49,725 bases of DNA. It comes from a virus. Under the pieces are notes generated by a model. It saw nothing but the letters and a program-made list of their open reading frames with translations. It was not told where the DNA came from and did not search any database. The DNA lies in IMG/VR virus record IMGVR_UViG_3300025769_000192, positions 1 to 49,725 of that record, one strand, 5' to 3'. A program made the translations under genes and the position numbers. Positions 13,969-21,165 of this stretch are shown piece by piece (within the stretch, counting starts at the first letter, position 1; each line of letters begins with the position of its first letter).

Positions 13969-14641
13969 AGTGAGTCTTGTCGGTATGACACAACCCAGTG
14001 CAATTACTGGTTGTCATACTGCTAATGAATTGATTGCCTATGCAGCACGTGTAAGCAATCCAGGAAATCAAAACAATGAGAAGACTGCCCCAAAGTTATT
14101 GCGGTATCTTATTAAAGAAGGTCACTGGTCTCCTTTCGAGATGGTCAGTGTTACGATGGAAATCAAAACGACACGAGATATCAGTCGTCAGATAATTCGA
14201 CACCGCTCATTTGCCTTTCAGGAGTTTTCTCAACGGTATGCAGTGAGTGAGGGGTTTAACACTCACCGAGAGGCACGTAAACAACATCCTACAAACCGGC
14301 AACTATCGATGGTAGATGAAGATCCCATTCGTCAGAAGAAGGCGCAAGAGGTCTTTAATGAGATGCAGGCAGAGGTTGCTAAAGTCGCTAAAGACTATTA
14401 TGAAATGGCGTTGAATACGGGCATTGCGAAAGAACAGGCTCGTGCTCTTCTTCCTGAAGGTCTCACAGAAACAACATTGTATATGTCAGGTACCTTACGT
14501 TCATGGATTCATTATTGCGAACTGAGGCGAGGACACGGAACGCAGTCGGAGCATATCAAAGTTGCAGACAAGTGTTGGGATGTTCTTGGAACACATTTTT
14601 CAGATGTAGTGAAAGCCGTGGAGAGTCTAAATGAAATTTGA
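13958..14641 (+). CDS. thyX: Flavin-dependent thymidylate synthase
   Basis: ThyX makes dTMP from dUMP using FAD, NADPH and methylene-tetrahydrofolate, supporting phage DNA synthesis. The motif RHRSFAFQEFSQRY (residues 81-94) is the ThyX signature. HWSPFEMVSVTMEI before it and ARALLPEGLTETTLYMSGTLRSWIHYCELR near the end are also typical. ATG 13958 gives 227 aa, close to the family length, and is preferred to the earlier ATGs at 13943 and 13949. Transcription probably starts at 13580. Its end overlaps the next gene by 11 bases. Confidence 0.93.
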   Translation: MTCEVSLVGMTQPSAITGCHTANELIAYAARVSNPGNQNNEKTAPKLLRYLIKEGHWSPFEMVSVTMEIKTTRDISRQIIRHRSFAFQEFSQRYAVSEGFNTHREARKQHPTNRQLSMVDEDPIRQKKAQEVFNEMQAEVAKVAKDYYEMALNTGIAKEQARALLPEGLTETTLYMSGTLRSWIHYCELRRGHGTQSEHIKVADKCWDVLGTHFSDVVKAVESLNEI

Positions 14642-15053
14642 AATTGGTAAACAATATGTTATTGGTAACAAGTATAAGAAGTCTGTCGAAGAGTTTTCGT
14701 TTCTTCGTAAAGAAGAAGATTGTAGTTTCGTAATTGAAACACTATGGCGTTCTGGAGAGTGGTTGATTATTCCGCAAAACGAAGACGAGTGTAAAATTCT
14801 TCAGGATGCTTACGACAACGAAGAGGATATGGAAGTATGTTTTGAGGATATGGAATTTCTGTATACCGACGATGGAATTTATGAAGAATTCAAATGGTAT
14901 GGCAATCTTGAAAATGATGAGAAAGAACAAGAACGAATTCAAGAAGGGTTTTATGACGAAGGTTATATGTTCTTAGAGAGTAATGGTTTCACAGAACAAG
15001 ATCCAGAAGTGTATATCATTGGAGGTATTCGGGCTGAGGAGAAAACTGTATGA
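14631..15053 (+). CDS. Hypothetical acidic protein (140 aa)
   Basis: The product starts MKFEIGKQYVIGNKYKKSVEEFSFL and becomes strongly acidic (NEDECKILQDAYDNEEDMEVCFEDMEF). GGAGAG sits a few bases before the ATG, inside the end of thyX. The N-terminal half resembles a small beta-rich domain but no family is recognised. It ends in an ATGA overlap. Confidence 0.55.
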   Translation: MKFEIGKQYVIGNKYKKSVEEFSFLRKEEDCSFVIETLWRSGEWLIIPQNEDECKILQDAYDNEEDMEVCFEDMEFLYTDDGIYEEFKWYGNLENDEKEQERIQEGFYDEGYMFLESNGFTEQDPEVYIIGGIRAEEKTV

Positions 15054-15226
15054 ACGGAAAGAAATCGAAACTTTTAAGAAAGAACATTGATGGAGGTGTT
15101 GACAAAAAAGTTAAAAAAATGTATAATCAACTTTCACACCAAGATAAAAACGTGTTAACTCAGGTTTTTGATTTCGCCAAATCTATCGAAAAAGAAGAGG
15201 ACAATGAACGTATTCGTACTGAATAA
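15050..15226 (+). CDS. Hypothetical small basic protein (58 aa)
   Basis: ATG 15050 overlaps the upstream stop (ATGA) and the frame ends at TAA 15224-15226, overlapping the next gene by 23 bases. It starts MNGKKSKLLRKNIDGGVDKKVKKMYNQ, basic, then is mixed helical (VLTQVFDFAKSIEKEE). A perfect consensus promoter is embedded in its codons. Function is unknown. Confidence 0.5.
   Translation: MNGKKSKLLRKNIDGGVDKKVKKMYNQLSHQDKNVLTQVFDFAKSIEKEEDNERIRTE
15099..15127 (+). promoter_or_regulatory. Perfect consensus sigma70 promoter inside a coding region
   Basis: TTGACA (15099-15104), a 17-bp spacer and TATAAT (15122-15127) lie inside the 58-aa gene. Transcription from near 15134 would give a leader of about 70 nt for the gene at 15204. 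GGTGTTGACAAAA is shared with the promoter at 11108. Confidence 0.7.
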
Positions 15227-15821
15227 AGACCCAGTACAGTGTGCTAAGGAACACATCGACAAACATGTTGTAAAAATGTGTACCGAGTACGCACAGCTTC
15301 TAAGTACCTGCCATCGAACTGTCGATGGTACGTACTGGAAAGGAACAACTCAAAATGGTCGTTCTGTTGCAAGATATTATCTTGACAATTCCAATATGAA
15401 TATTGCCCTGTATAAGGCCTGTCATATCAACCACCCCTGTAATATTTGGTTACGAGAATCATCCGAAAATTATAAGTGGTTATATAAACTATGGGTTCAC
15501 CTTGGTAAAGAGTATACATATCGGTACGGCAAAATTCATAAGTCTCTATTTGACCTACGTAAGGTTCTAATAGAACCACCCGAAAATTTAGAGTCTAGAG
15601 GTTTTACAGAACCGCCTCCTGCGATGAGTGGGTTTCCTCAGTGCATCGTTGAAAATAATATTGTCGCTTCTTATCGTAATTACTACTGGGAAGCTAAACG
15701 AAGTTTTTCTGCATGGACTCGAAGAAACCCTCCAACGTGGTGGAAAGAATTTGAAAAGAGAGAAAAAGAAGGCACCCTTGGAATGTTAAATGATAATAAC
15801 AATGGTTTAATTTTGGAGTAA
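15204..15821 (+). CDS. Conserved T4-like phage hypothetical protein
   Basis: ATG 15204 follows AGAGGACA and is preferred to the start at 15168; the product is 205 aa. It begins MNVFVLNKDPVQCAKEHIDKHVVKMCTEYAQLLSTCHR, a layout (short strand, DP, then a DKHVVKM helix and a QLLS helix) that recurs in T4-like phages of marine bacteria. A Trp- and Pro-rich C-terminus (RRNPPTWWKEF) follows. A nuclease or DNA-repair role has been suggested for similar proteins, but no catalytic set is certain here. Confidence 0.55.
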   Translation: MNVFVLNKDPVQCAKEHIDKHVVKMCTEYAQLLSTCHRTVDGTYWKGTTQNGRSVARYYLDNSNMNIALYKACHINHPCNIWLRESSENYKWLYKLWVHLGKEYTYRYGKIHKSLFDLRKVLIEPPENLESRGFTEPPPAMSGFPQCIVENNIVASYRNYYWEAKRSFSAWTRRNPPTWWKEFEKREKEGTLGMLNDNNNGLILE

Positions 15822-15824
15822 AAA

Positions 15825-16133
15825 ATGTCTGGTAAAGGTTCAAGACGCAGGCCAACATTAGTCGAACAAGAACTAGTTGACCATAATTGGGATATAATTT
15901 TTGGTGGAAAAAATATGAAACACGAACACAAACGCGAAGGTATCTCTGAAGAAATTTCAAAACATATGTCTGAAAACGGTAAAAAAGAAGCTCTCGTAAT
16001 CAAAACTGAAAAAGGTTATGTGGTTGAGTTATATGAAAAAAGTCGTTACCTTCGCACCGTCGATGTTTCGAACCATAGTTTATCTTACGCAGAAGATACT
16101 GCCGAAAACTATATACTAGGTGTGCTGGAATAA
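15825..16133 (+). CDS. Small phage protein with possible two-part fusion
   Basis: The 102-aa product starts MSGKGSRRRPTLVEQ and continues NWDIIFGGKN, a short sequence that in many T4-like phages is a complete small protein. It is followed by a second segment from an internal ATG at 15915 (MKHEHKREGISEEISK ... YILGVLE) that looks like a separate small domain. Either two genes have fused or a second start is used (GGTGG 10 nt upstream). The gene ends 25 bases inside the convergent gene on the minus strand. Confidence 0.5.
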   Translation: MSGKGSRRRPTLVEQELVDHNWDIIFGGKNMKHEHKREGISEEISKHMSENGKKEALVIKTEKGYVVELYEKSRYLRTVDVSNHSLSYAEDTAENYILGVLE

Positions 16134-16387
16134 ATTTCTTGAATATAATCTTCGAATTGTTCAACCTTCTGTAATCTGTTAGGCCAATAAATATAGTCTT
16201 TCTCAGGATTCTTTTTGAGATTTGATAACAACGGTTGAATTGCATTATACAATTTATCCAGTTTTTGTTGAGTAGTACTCACATCAGCAGAAACAGACTG
16301 TATGGTTTGGTTTGCTTGTTGAACCGCATCCAATTCATCCTCTGTAACCGCTGTAAAACCAAAATCGAAAATATCACCACTTGACAT
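16109..16387 (-). CDS. Conserved small T4-like protein (coiled-coil)
   Basis: Reading from CAT 16385-16387, this 92-aa protein starts MSSGDIFDFGFTAVTEDELD and has a heptad-like central helix (VQQANQTIQSVSADVSTTQQKLDKLYNAI). It ends PEKDYIYWPNRLQKVEQFEDYI. The NPEKDYIYWPNR phrase is a strongly kept marker of T4-like phages; its function is not known. Longer in-frame starts would read back through the promoter region and are rejected. It overlaps the upstream plus-strand gene tail to tail. Confidence 0.72.
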   Translation of the reverse strand: MSSGDIFDFGFTAVTEDELDAVQQANQTIQSVSADVSTTQQKLDKLYNAIQPLLSNLKKNPEKDYIYWPNRLQKVEQFEDYIQEIYSSTPSI

Positions 16388-16445
16388 TTGAAAACCTTTA
16401 TGGTAAGCTTGTGTAGTATTTAGGGTTAATAAGGAATTCACTTTT

Positions 16446-16961
16446 ATGAACAAATGGGAAGAACCCGAAAAAGAGATTAAACGCAAAAAGATTCGTCGTA
16501 AAAGAAAACCTATGACGGATGAACAAAAGAAGGCCGCAGCAGAAAGACTTGCACTCGCTCGTGCTGCAAAAGGTCCGATCAAGAATCTCTCACTTCCTGA
16601 GAACCTTCGTGACTTAACTGATGATCATTACCTTTCACCTAAGAAAGTTAAACAATGGATAAAGGTGTGGAAATCAAAACTAACTGGAATCAAATACTGG
16701 AAAGATTCTAAAGATCGAAAAGAAAGACTAGAGTACCAGATTGCCGAAGCATATGTAAAAAATATGCAAAATTATCTTACCACAGGTATCTGGTCAGACT
16801 TTCGTTATGGAGAGAATAGAGAACACAAGATAGTCTGGAAAGTTGTTGCCCCTGCTTTTGATTCCAACGGAGAAATAAAAAGATCGCAGGGATACTTCTA
16901 TGACGATATTGGTTTTTATGGTAACGAAGAGGAGGAAAACGATAATGTCAATGGGGTTTGA
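16446..16961 (+). CDS. Conserved basic T4-like protein
   Basis: The 171-aa product is strongly basic at the start (MNKWEEPEKEIKRKKIRRKRKPMTDEQKKAAAERLALARAAK) and then has WKSKLTGIKYWKDSKDRKERLEYQIAEAYVKNMQNYL. The basic N-terminus suggests DNA or RNA binding. It sits immediately upstream of, and overlaps, the gp33-like gene, a neighbourhood seen in T4-like phages of marine bacteria. Function is not known. Confidence 0.6.
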   Translation: MNKWEEPEKEIKRKKIRRKRKPMTDEQKKAAAERLALARAAKGPIKNLSLPENLRDLTDDHYLSPKKVKQWIKVWKSKLTGIKYWKDSKDRKERLEYQIAEAYVKNMQNYLTTGIWSDFRYGENREHKIVWKVVAPAFDSNGEIKRSQGYFYDDIGFYGNEEEENDNVNGV

Positions 16962-17193
16962 TGGTCTGATGTTAACGAAAAATAAATTTTCAAAGATGGT
17001 TGAGAATGTTGTTAAAACTAGTAATAGTTCCTATATGGATGCTATCATTCACTTGTGTGAAAAGAACAACATTGAGATTGATGATATTAAAAAGTATGTT
17101 TCACCAACCATCAAAAACAAACTTGAGGTTGAGGCTCAAAACCTGAACTTCATGGTAGAACCTAAAGGCAACACCTTGCCATTGGGGGAATAA
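16945..17193 (+). CDS. gp33: gp33-like late transcription co-activator
   Basis: ATG 16945 follows GAGGAGGA and gives 82 aa. Proteins of this type in T4-like phages (LTKNKFSKMVENVV ... SYMDAIIHLCEKNNIEIDDIKKYVS, then LEVEAQNLNF) are annotated as gp33, which links the sliding clamp to RNA polymerase on late promoters. The small size, the position just before gp32 and the presence of T4-type late promoters in this window all fit. No cognate gp55 or gp45 lies within the window. Confidence 0.65.
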   Translation: MSMGFDGLMLTKNKFSKMVENVVKTSNSSYMDAIIHLCEKNNIEIDDIKKYVSPTIKNKLEVEAQNLNFMVEPKGNTLPLGE

Positions 17194-17201
17194 TGTGGTA
17201 T

Positions 17202-17209
17202 TATAAATA
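17202..17209 (+). promoter_or_regulatory. T4-type late promoter (TATAAATA) upstream of gp32
   Basis: An exact match to the T4 late -10 octamer, with transcription expected near 17215 and gp32 starting at 17280. An upstream -35 is not required by gp55-type sigma factors. Confidence 0.6.
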
Positions 17210-17279
17210 CTTCATATATTATGAATAAAGTGGATAAAACAAAATATAAAAACATACATTGAACATACGAGGAAAACAT

Positions 17280-18179
17280 ATGTCTTTTGCAAATCTAAAG
17301 CGCAATCGCGCCAACTCTATCGCTAAACTTGTTGCCGCAGCCGGTGATAGTGGCGAACAACAAAAATCAACAAAATCCTACATTGATGAACGTCAATGGA
17401 AACCTACTGTCGATAAGGCAGGTAATGGTTACGCCGTTCTTCGATTCCTTCCCGCTACGGAAGATAACGACCTACCTTGGGTTCGTTATTGGGATCACGG
17501 GTTCAAAGGTCCAACTGGGCAATGGTATATCGAGAAGTCTCTGACATCCGTTGGTCAACAAGACCCTGTTTCAGAAATGAACAGCAAGTTGTGGAACTCC
17601 GGTGTTGAGTCTGACAAGGATTTGGCTAGAGAACGCAAGCGTCGATTGCACTATGTTGCAAACGTTCTTGTTGAACAAGACGCAAGCAACCCCCAAAACG
17701 AAGGTAAGGTTATGCTCTTTACTTTCGGTAAGAAAATCTTTGATAAAATTATGGATGTAATGCAACCTCAGTTTGCTGATGAACAACCGATGAATCCCTT
17801 TGATTTCTGGGACGGTGCTTCGTTCAAATTGAAGATTCGTAATGTTGAAGGTTATCGTAACTATGATAAATCTGAGTTCGCTTCTCCATCTCCACTATCT
17901 GAGAATGAAGCTGAATTGGAAGAGATTTATGACCAACTTTACGACCTGAGCGAATTCACTGACCCCGAGAAATACAAGTCGTATGACGAGTTATATGCAC
18001 GTCTGATGTTGGTTTTGGGTGAGGCAAACAACAAAGGGTTCCGTCCTGAACTTGCAGAGATTGAAGAACCTGCTCCACGAAAGTCATCTCCTGCACCAGA
18101 AATTGTTTCTGCGAGTGATAATGACGACGATGATGATGACACTATGTCATACTTCGCCAAGTTGGCTGCTGAAGATTAA
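17280..18179 (+). CDS. gp32: gp32-like single-stranded DNA-binding protein
   Basis: gp32 coats single-stranded DNA in replication and recombination. ATG 17280 follows CGAGGAAAACAT and gives 299 aa, near T4 gp32 length. The N-terminal basic LAST-like segment (MSFANLKRNRANSIAKL), the core RFLPA ... WVRYWDHGFKGPTGQWYIEKS, and the acidic C-terminus (ASDNDDDDDDTMSYFAKL) that recruits partners are all present. The protein has no cysteine at all, so the zinc site of T4 gp32 (His64, Cys77, Cys87, Cys90) is absent. A late promoter precedes it and a terminator follows. Confidence 0.9.
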   Translation: MSFANLKRNRANSIAKLVAAAGDSGEQQKSTKSYIDERQWKPTVDKAGNGYAVLRFLPATEDNDLPWVRYWDHGFKGPTGQWYIEKSLTSVGQQDPVSEMNSKLWNSGVESDKDLARERKRRLHYVANVLVEQDASNPQNEGKVMLFTFGKKIFDKIMDVMQPQFADEQPMNPFDFWDGASFKLKIRNVEGYRNYDKSEFASPSPLSENEAELEEIYDQLYDLSEFTDPEKYKSYDELYARLMLVLGEANNKGFRPELAEIEEPAPRKSSPAPEIVSASDNDDDDDDTMSYFAKLAAED

Positions 18180-18257
18180 ACGCGAGGGTTGATTGCCTTG
18201 GGTATCCTGCAGCGACTTTACCTAAGTCACTAATAAGACAGGAGTGTTGTATCGCGT
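18180..18257 (+). other. Paired 3' untranslated segment of gp32
   Basis: ACGCGA (18180-18185) directly after the gp32 stop pairs with TCGCGT (18252-18257), closing about 66 nt of sequence without a coding frame. It may be a structured 3' UTR or a small RNA. Confidence 0.25.
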
Positions 18258-18292
18258 TGAGATAAACACTTAAAATCACCAAAACAATTACT

Positions 18293-18316
18293 AGGGGACT
18301 TTACGGTCCCCTTTTT
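18293..18316 (+). terminator. Rho-independent terminator of gp32
   Basis: AGGGGAC (18293-18299) and GTCCCCT (18306-18312) form a 7-bp stem with a 6-nt loop, followed by T5 (18312-18316). On the other strand no T-run follows, so it acts for the plus strand, separating gp32 from the convergent tape-measure gene. Confidence 0.85.
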
Positions 18317-18323
18317 ATTTGTG

Positions 18324-20246
18324 TTAGTAACTCATTGAAAGACCATCGACAGCAGATGGTGTATCGAAGTATGCAGAAGATTGACTGATATTACTTACGT
18401 TAGATGTTGGTGCATTCACTACGTTGACAGCTTGTTGACTTTGTTGTTCTGCTCGTGCTTCTTCTCTTGCTATCGTTTGTGTACCTAATTCTTGTGCAAT
18501 ATCGGTTCTCTTCGTCTCGGCTGGTCCAACTTGAATAGGAGCGGTTTCGGCTGGAGATGAGAAGAAGTCTCCAATCTTATCAAAGATAGATTTCTGTTTA
18601 TTTTCTAAAAACATTCTAACTTCATCTGGTGACGCACCATCATCAACCAATCTTCTCACTTGACCAAAGGTAACACCAGTAACCTTATATTCTTGCATAA
18701 TGTTGTTAAGTTCATTATCAGCATCTCTAGTTTGATATACAATGGTGCCTTCACCTGTTTCTGTGTCGAACCCACCACTCACCTTTTTCTGTCTTATTTT
18801 TGTTATTTCTTCACCAGAAGTTGCGTCAATAGACTCTTTTGTTACGAATGATGATTGGGCACCACGTGCATATTTCCCAGTCATTGCACCCTCAACAACG
18901 GTAATCCCCTCTTGACTTGTTCTTTCACGAGTATCAATACTACCATCACTTGATTGGGTCGATACGGTTTCAAAACTATCACTAGATTCGACGTTCGCAA
19001 CATTCGTATCAGGCATAAAGGGGTAGAAGGGTCCAAATCCAACTTTGCCGATAACAGGCACATCAAACTCTATACGGGGTACACCAATCTCAGCGAACAT
19101 ATTAGTGAGCATAGACTTTATCTTACTGAAATCAAATAATTCACTGAAGAATGTTGATATTTCATCACCGATACCTGATATTTTTTCTGAAACCTGATTC
19201 CACGCTTCGGTGAGTGGTGAGAAGAAATCACCGATACTTGTTAACGTTTCATCGAACCATGTTGATATAGCGTCGATGGTTTCATTAAACCACGCTGTGA
19301 TTCTATCTGGAATACCTGTAATCCAAGTTTCGAAGGTATCCATCAACTCAGCAAATCCTTCTTGGAAACTGAACGAATCTAGAAAACTTTCTATTTCAGT
19401 GAAACCAAGTGCTCCTGCAAGCCATGATACCATGTCTTTAATCAAATCTGCTGGCCACATGACGATTGCACTAATAACTTGTTCTATACCTCTAGAGATA
19501 CCTCTAAGAAATTTTTCGGCTAAATTATCATCTTCGTTTGCAGTGAAACCTTCTACAAATCCCATCACACCGTTGTAAATAGCATAAAGTGGTAAAAGTA
19601 TTCTTCCAAATACACGTAACAGGTTTTTACCTATTTTAATAATTGCTGGAAGCAACGTCTTTGTTACAAAAGTACCAATCCCTTTAAAAACTGCAATCAT
19701 TAAAGGAACGATACGTGCTACAGTTGTCATAACACCACTAATCACACCACCTACGCCCATTAAATCAGCAACATATTTTAAAAATCCTTTTTCTTCTAAT
19801 TCTTTTTGTGCATCTCCAACATCTTTAAGAAAATTTGAAGTGAACCCCTTGGAACCTTCTCTTTTCGCTTCAGCACCTTGAAGATTTTCTTTTTTCTTCT
19901 TTTGTTCTTCGTTTTCCGCCTGTTCACGGTTTAAAAGAAGTTGTTCCTCTTCGTTTTCTAAAGATTCTTGTTGTATAGTAATTGATTGAATATGATTCTG
20001 ATTGATTGAATCAAACATTTTAGAAATGTTTTTTGTGAAGTCTTTAATATCGTTAGAAATACGAGTTAACGTTTTATCCATTGACATGAAGATTGAACGA
20101 ATTTCGACTGTAGGGTCATCAGAAGAACCACCTCCACCCATCATCATTGCAGCATTTTGTGCTTGTAAGGAACGTGTAACTTCTACTAGGTTAGCAGTAG
20201 CTGGTAAAAGTTCGCCCGAGATTGTTTGTATGTCGTTATCCGCCAT
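18324..20246 (-). CDS. Tail tape-measure protein (gp29 functional equivalent)
   Basis: The 640-aa product has the features of a tape measure: a helical N-terminus with Met/Gly-rich AAMMMGGGG, a coiled-coil rich in Glu/Gln/Lys at about 95-150, a long hydrophobic stretch at about 155-240 (GVISGVMTTVARIVPLMIAVF and onward), then amphipathic helices with repeated WF motifs and a Ser/Thr/Gln-rich end. It would set tail length and pass into the host membrane. T4 gp29 is 590 aa. Directly upstream lie gp26 and its frameshift extension, which fits the chaperone/tape-measure order of other phages. Sequence identity to gp29 cannot be judged by eye. Confidence 0.7.
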   Translation of the reverse strand: MADNDIQTISGELLPATANLVEVTRSLQAQNAAMMMGGGGSSDDPTVEIRSIFMSMDKTLTRISNDIKDFTKNISKMFDSINQNHIQSITIQQESLENEEEQLLLNREQAENEEQKKKKENLQGAEAKREGSKGFTSNFLKDVGDAQKELEEKGFLKYVADLMGVGGVISGVMTTVARIVPLMIAVFKGIGTFVTKTLLPAIIKIGKNLLRVFGRILLPLYAIYNGVMGFVEGFTANEDDNLAEKFLRGISRGIEQVISAIVMWPADLIKDMVSWLAGALGFTEIESFLDSFSFQEGFAELMDTFETWITGIPDRITAWFNETIDAISTWFDETLTSIGDFFSPLTEAWNQVSEKISGIGDEISTFFSELFDFSKIKSMLTNMFAEIGVPRIEFDVPVIGKVGFGPFYPFMPDTNVANVESSDSFETVSTQSSDGSIDTRERTSQEGITVVEGAMTGKYARGAQSSFVTKESIDATSGEEITKIRQKKVSGGFDTETGEGTIVYQTRDADNELNNIMQEYKVTGVTFGQVRRLVDDGASPDEVRMFLENKQKSIFDKIGDFFSSPAETAPIQVGPAETKRTDIAQELGTQTIAREEARAEQQSQQAVNVVNAPTSNVSNISQSSAYFDTPSAVDGLSMSY

Positions 20247-20367
20247 TTCTTTGCCTGATTCGTTCGTTCTCTTCTTTAACGTGTTGAATTAACATCATGA
20301 CATAAATTTCCCTCTCCCAAGGCAACATCTCATTCAATTCTGTCAAAGAGTATTTATGATGTTGCAT
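20236..20367 (-). CDS. Small ORF before the tape measure (T-like chaperone segment)
   Basis: ATG 20367 would give 43 aa, ending at TAA 20236-20238. The segment TELNEMLPWEREIYVMMLIQHVKEENERI has the 'LPWERE.Y' and amphipathic helix that occur in the second half of tail chaperones. No Shine-Dalgarno sequence precedes the ATG, and a perfect hairpin (20368-20385) lies directly upstream of it. Free initiation therefore looks poor, and frameshift expression from gp26 is favoured. It overlaps the tape-measure ATG by 11 bases. Confidence 0.6.
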   Translation of the reverse strand: MQHHKYSLTELNEMLPWEREIYVMMLIQHVKEENERIRQRNGG

Positions 20368-21128
20368 CAACTGAAAATTCAGTTGGTAATGATTAACTAA
20401 GTTATCATGAGAGAGGCATATTAAAAAAAATTCTGCATACCCTCAATAATTCTATCGTTTTCCTCTTTACAGTCTATACATGTGAATTGTAAATGATATG
20501 TTGTTTTTGGCATGTCCTGTAAGAAAGCTGCAACCTTTGCAAATTGACCTGATGTCATTGACTCCAAAAACTCATCAACCGCCTCTTGTGGTTCATCGTC
20601 TAATGCGACCCGTTCTTCTGCTGTGCGAATGGCTTCCATACATTTTGAAATTAAGATGAATGCATTCTTGGACGAATCGTCAAGTTCCACCTGTCCTTCT
20701 GATAGATGTTTGTATGAAGGGTAACGCATCTCGACACTAATATCGTCATTCAGTTTAATAATATTATCAATCTTTTCAGGCATACTAACCTTCACCTGTT
20801 CAAGGTCAATTTCAACATCGTTTTGAATATCACAGTGCGAACATTTAACAGCCACCTTTGTTTTTTCACCAACAGATTTCGCACGAATTTGAGTAAACAT
20901 ATACTCAACATCGAATGTAGTAAGTTTATTGCGGTTGATAGAATCCTCGACACAAGACTCAATTGTGTCTAGTACCGCTCTTAGAGTTGATTTTTCATCT
21001 CCTGATTCGAATGCCATTAGAAGAATTTTTTCTTCCTTTACAAGATAGGGTCTAAATCTTACCGTCTTTTGAGTTGACGGAATTGTCAACTCATATTTTG
21101 GTGAGGAATTAAGTTTAGGTAATGCCAT
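20236..21128 (-). CDS. Predicted gp26 -1 frameshift product (tail-assembly chaperone, G/GT-like)
   Basis: The zero frame of gp26 ends AAT TTT TTT TAA (20421-20432). A -1 slip on T TTT TTT (20424-20430) enters a frame that stays open for 62 codons, starting TTA ATA TGC, through the small ORF at 20236-20367 to TAA 20236-20238, inside the start of the tape-measure gene. The product would be about 297 aa. Lambda G/GT and P2 E/E' use the same arrangement, with the extension binding the tape measure. Two hairpins follow the slip site (20389-20408 and 20368-20385). This is a prediction from reading the frames; it has not been observed. Confidence 0.68.
20351..20358 (-). promoter_or_regulatory. Weak late-promoter-like octamer for the tape measure
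   Basis: On the minus strand CATAAATA differs from the T4 late consensus by one base. It stands about 100 nt upstream of the tape-measure ATG. It also lies in the frameshift-extension codons, so coincidence is possible. Confidence 0.25.
20421..21128 (-). CDS. gp26: gp26-like baseplate hub / tail chaperone protein
   Basis: The 235-aa product starts MALPKLNSSPKYELTIPST and has YLVKEEKILLMAFESGDEK, then two zinc-like pairs, C96-SHC99 and C217-IDC220, features of the T4 gp26 family. gp26 is needed for baseplate hub assembly. The last codons AAT TTT TTT precede TAA and form the slip site. GGAG stands just upstream of the ATG. The next gene on this strand, the tape measure, fits a chaperone role. 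Confidence 0.75.
   Translation of the reverse strand: MALPKLNSSPKYELTIPSTQKTVRFRPYLVKEEKILLMAFESGDEKSTLRAVLDTIESCVEDSINRNKLTTFDVEYMFTQIRAKSVGEKTKVAVKCSHCDIQNDVEIDLEQVKVSMPEKIDNIIKLNDDISVEMRYPSYKHLSEGQVELDDSSKNAFILISKCMEAIRTAEERVALDDEPQEAVDEFLESMTSGQFAKVAAFLQDMPKTTYHLQFTCIDCKEENDRIIEGMQNFF
20424..20430 (-). promoter_or_regulatory. Programmed -1 frameshift slippery heptamer T TTT TTT
   Basis: On the minus strand eight T residues occupy 20423-20430 and the reading frame places the heptamer as T TTT TTT one codon before the TAA stop. Both codons can re-pair after a -1 slip. P2 uses a T-rich slippery heptamer of the same kind for E/E'. Confidence 0.7.
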
Positions 21129-21165
21129 TTCATCGTTCTCCGTTTAATATAGACATAAAATATAT

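Noticed and set aside
14742-14942. Minus-strand 66-aa hydrophobic ORF opposite the 140-aa gene
   Set aside because: Hydrophobicity is the antisense effect of the acidic Glu/Asp-rich gene (GAA/GAT read as TTC/ATC).
16109-16582. 157-aa minus-strand protein
   Set aside because: The first 65 residues would be read from the basic gene on the plus strand and have odd composition. The conserved protein starts at 16387.
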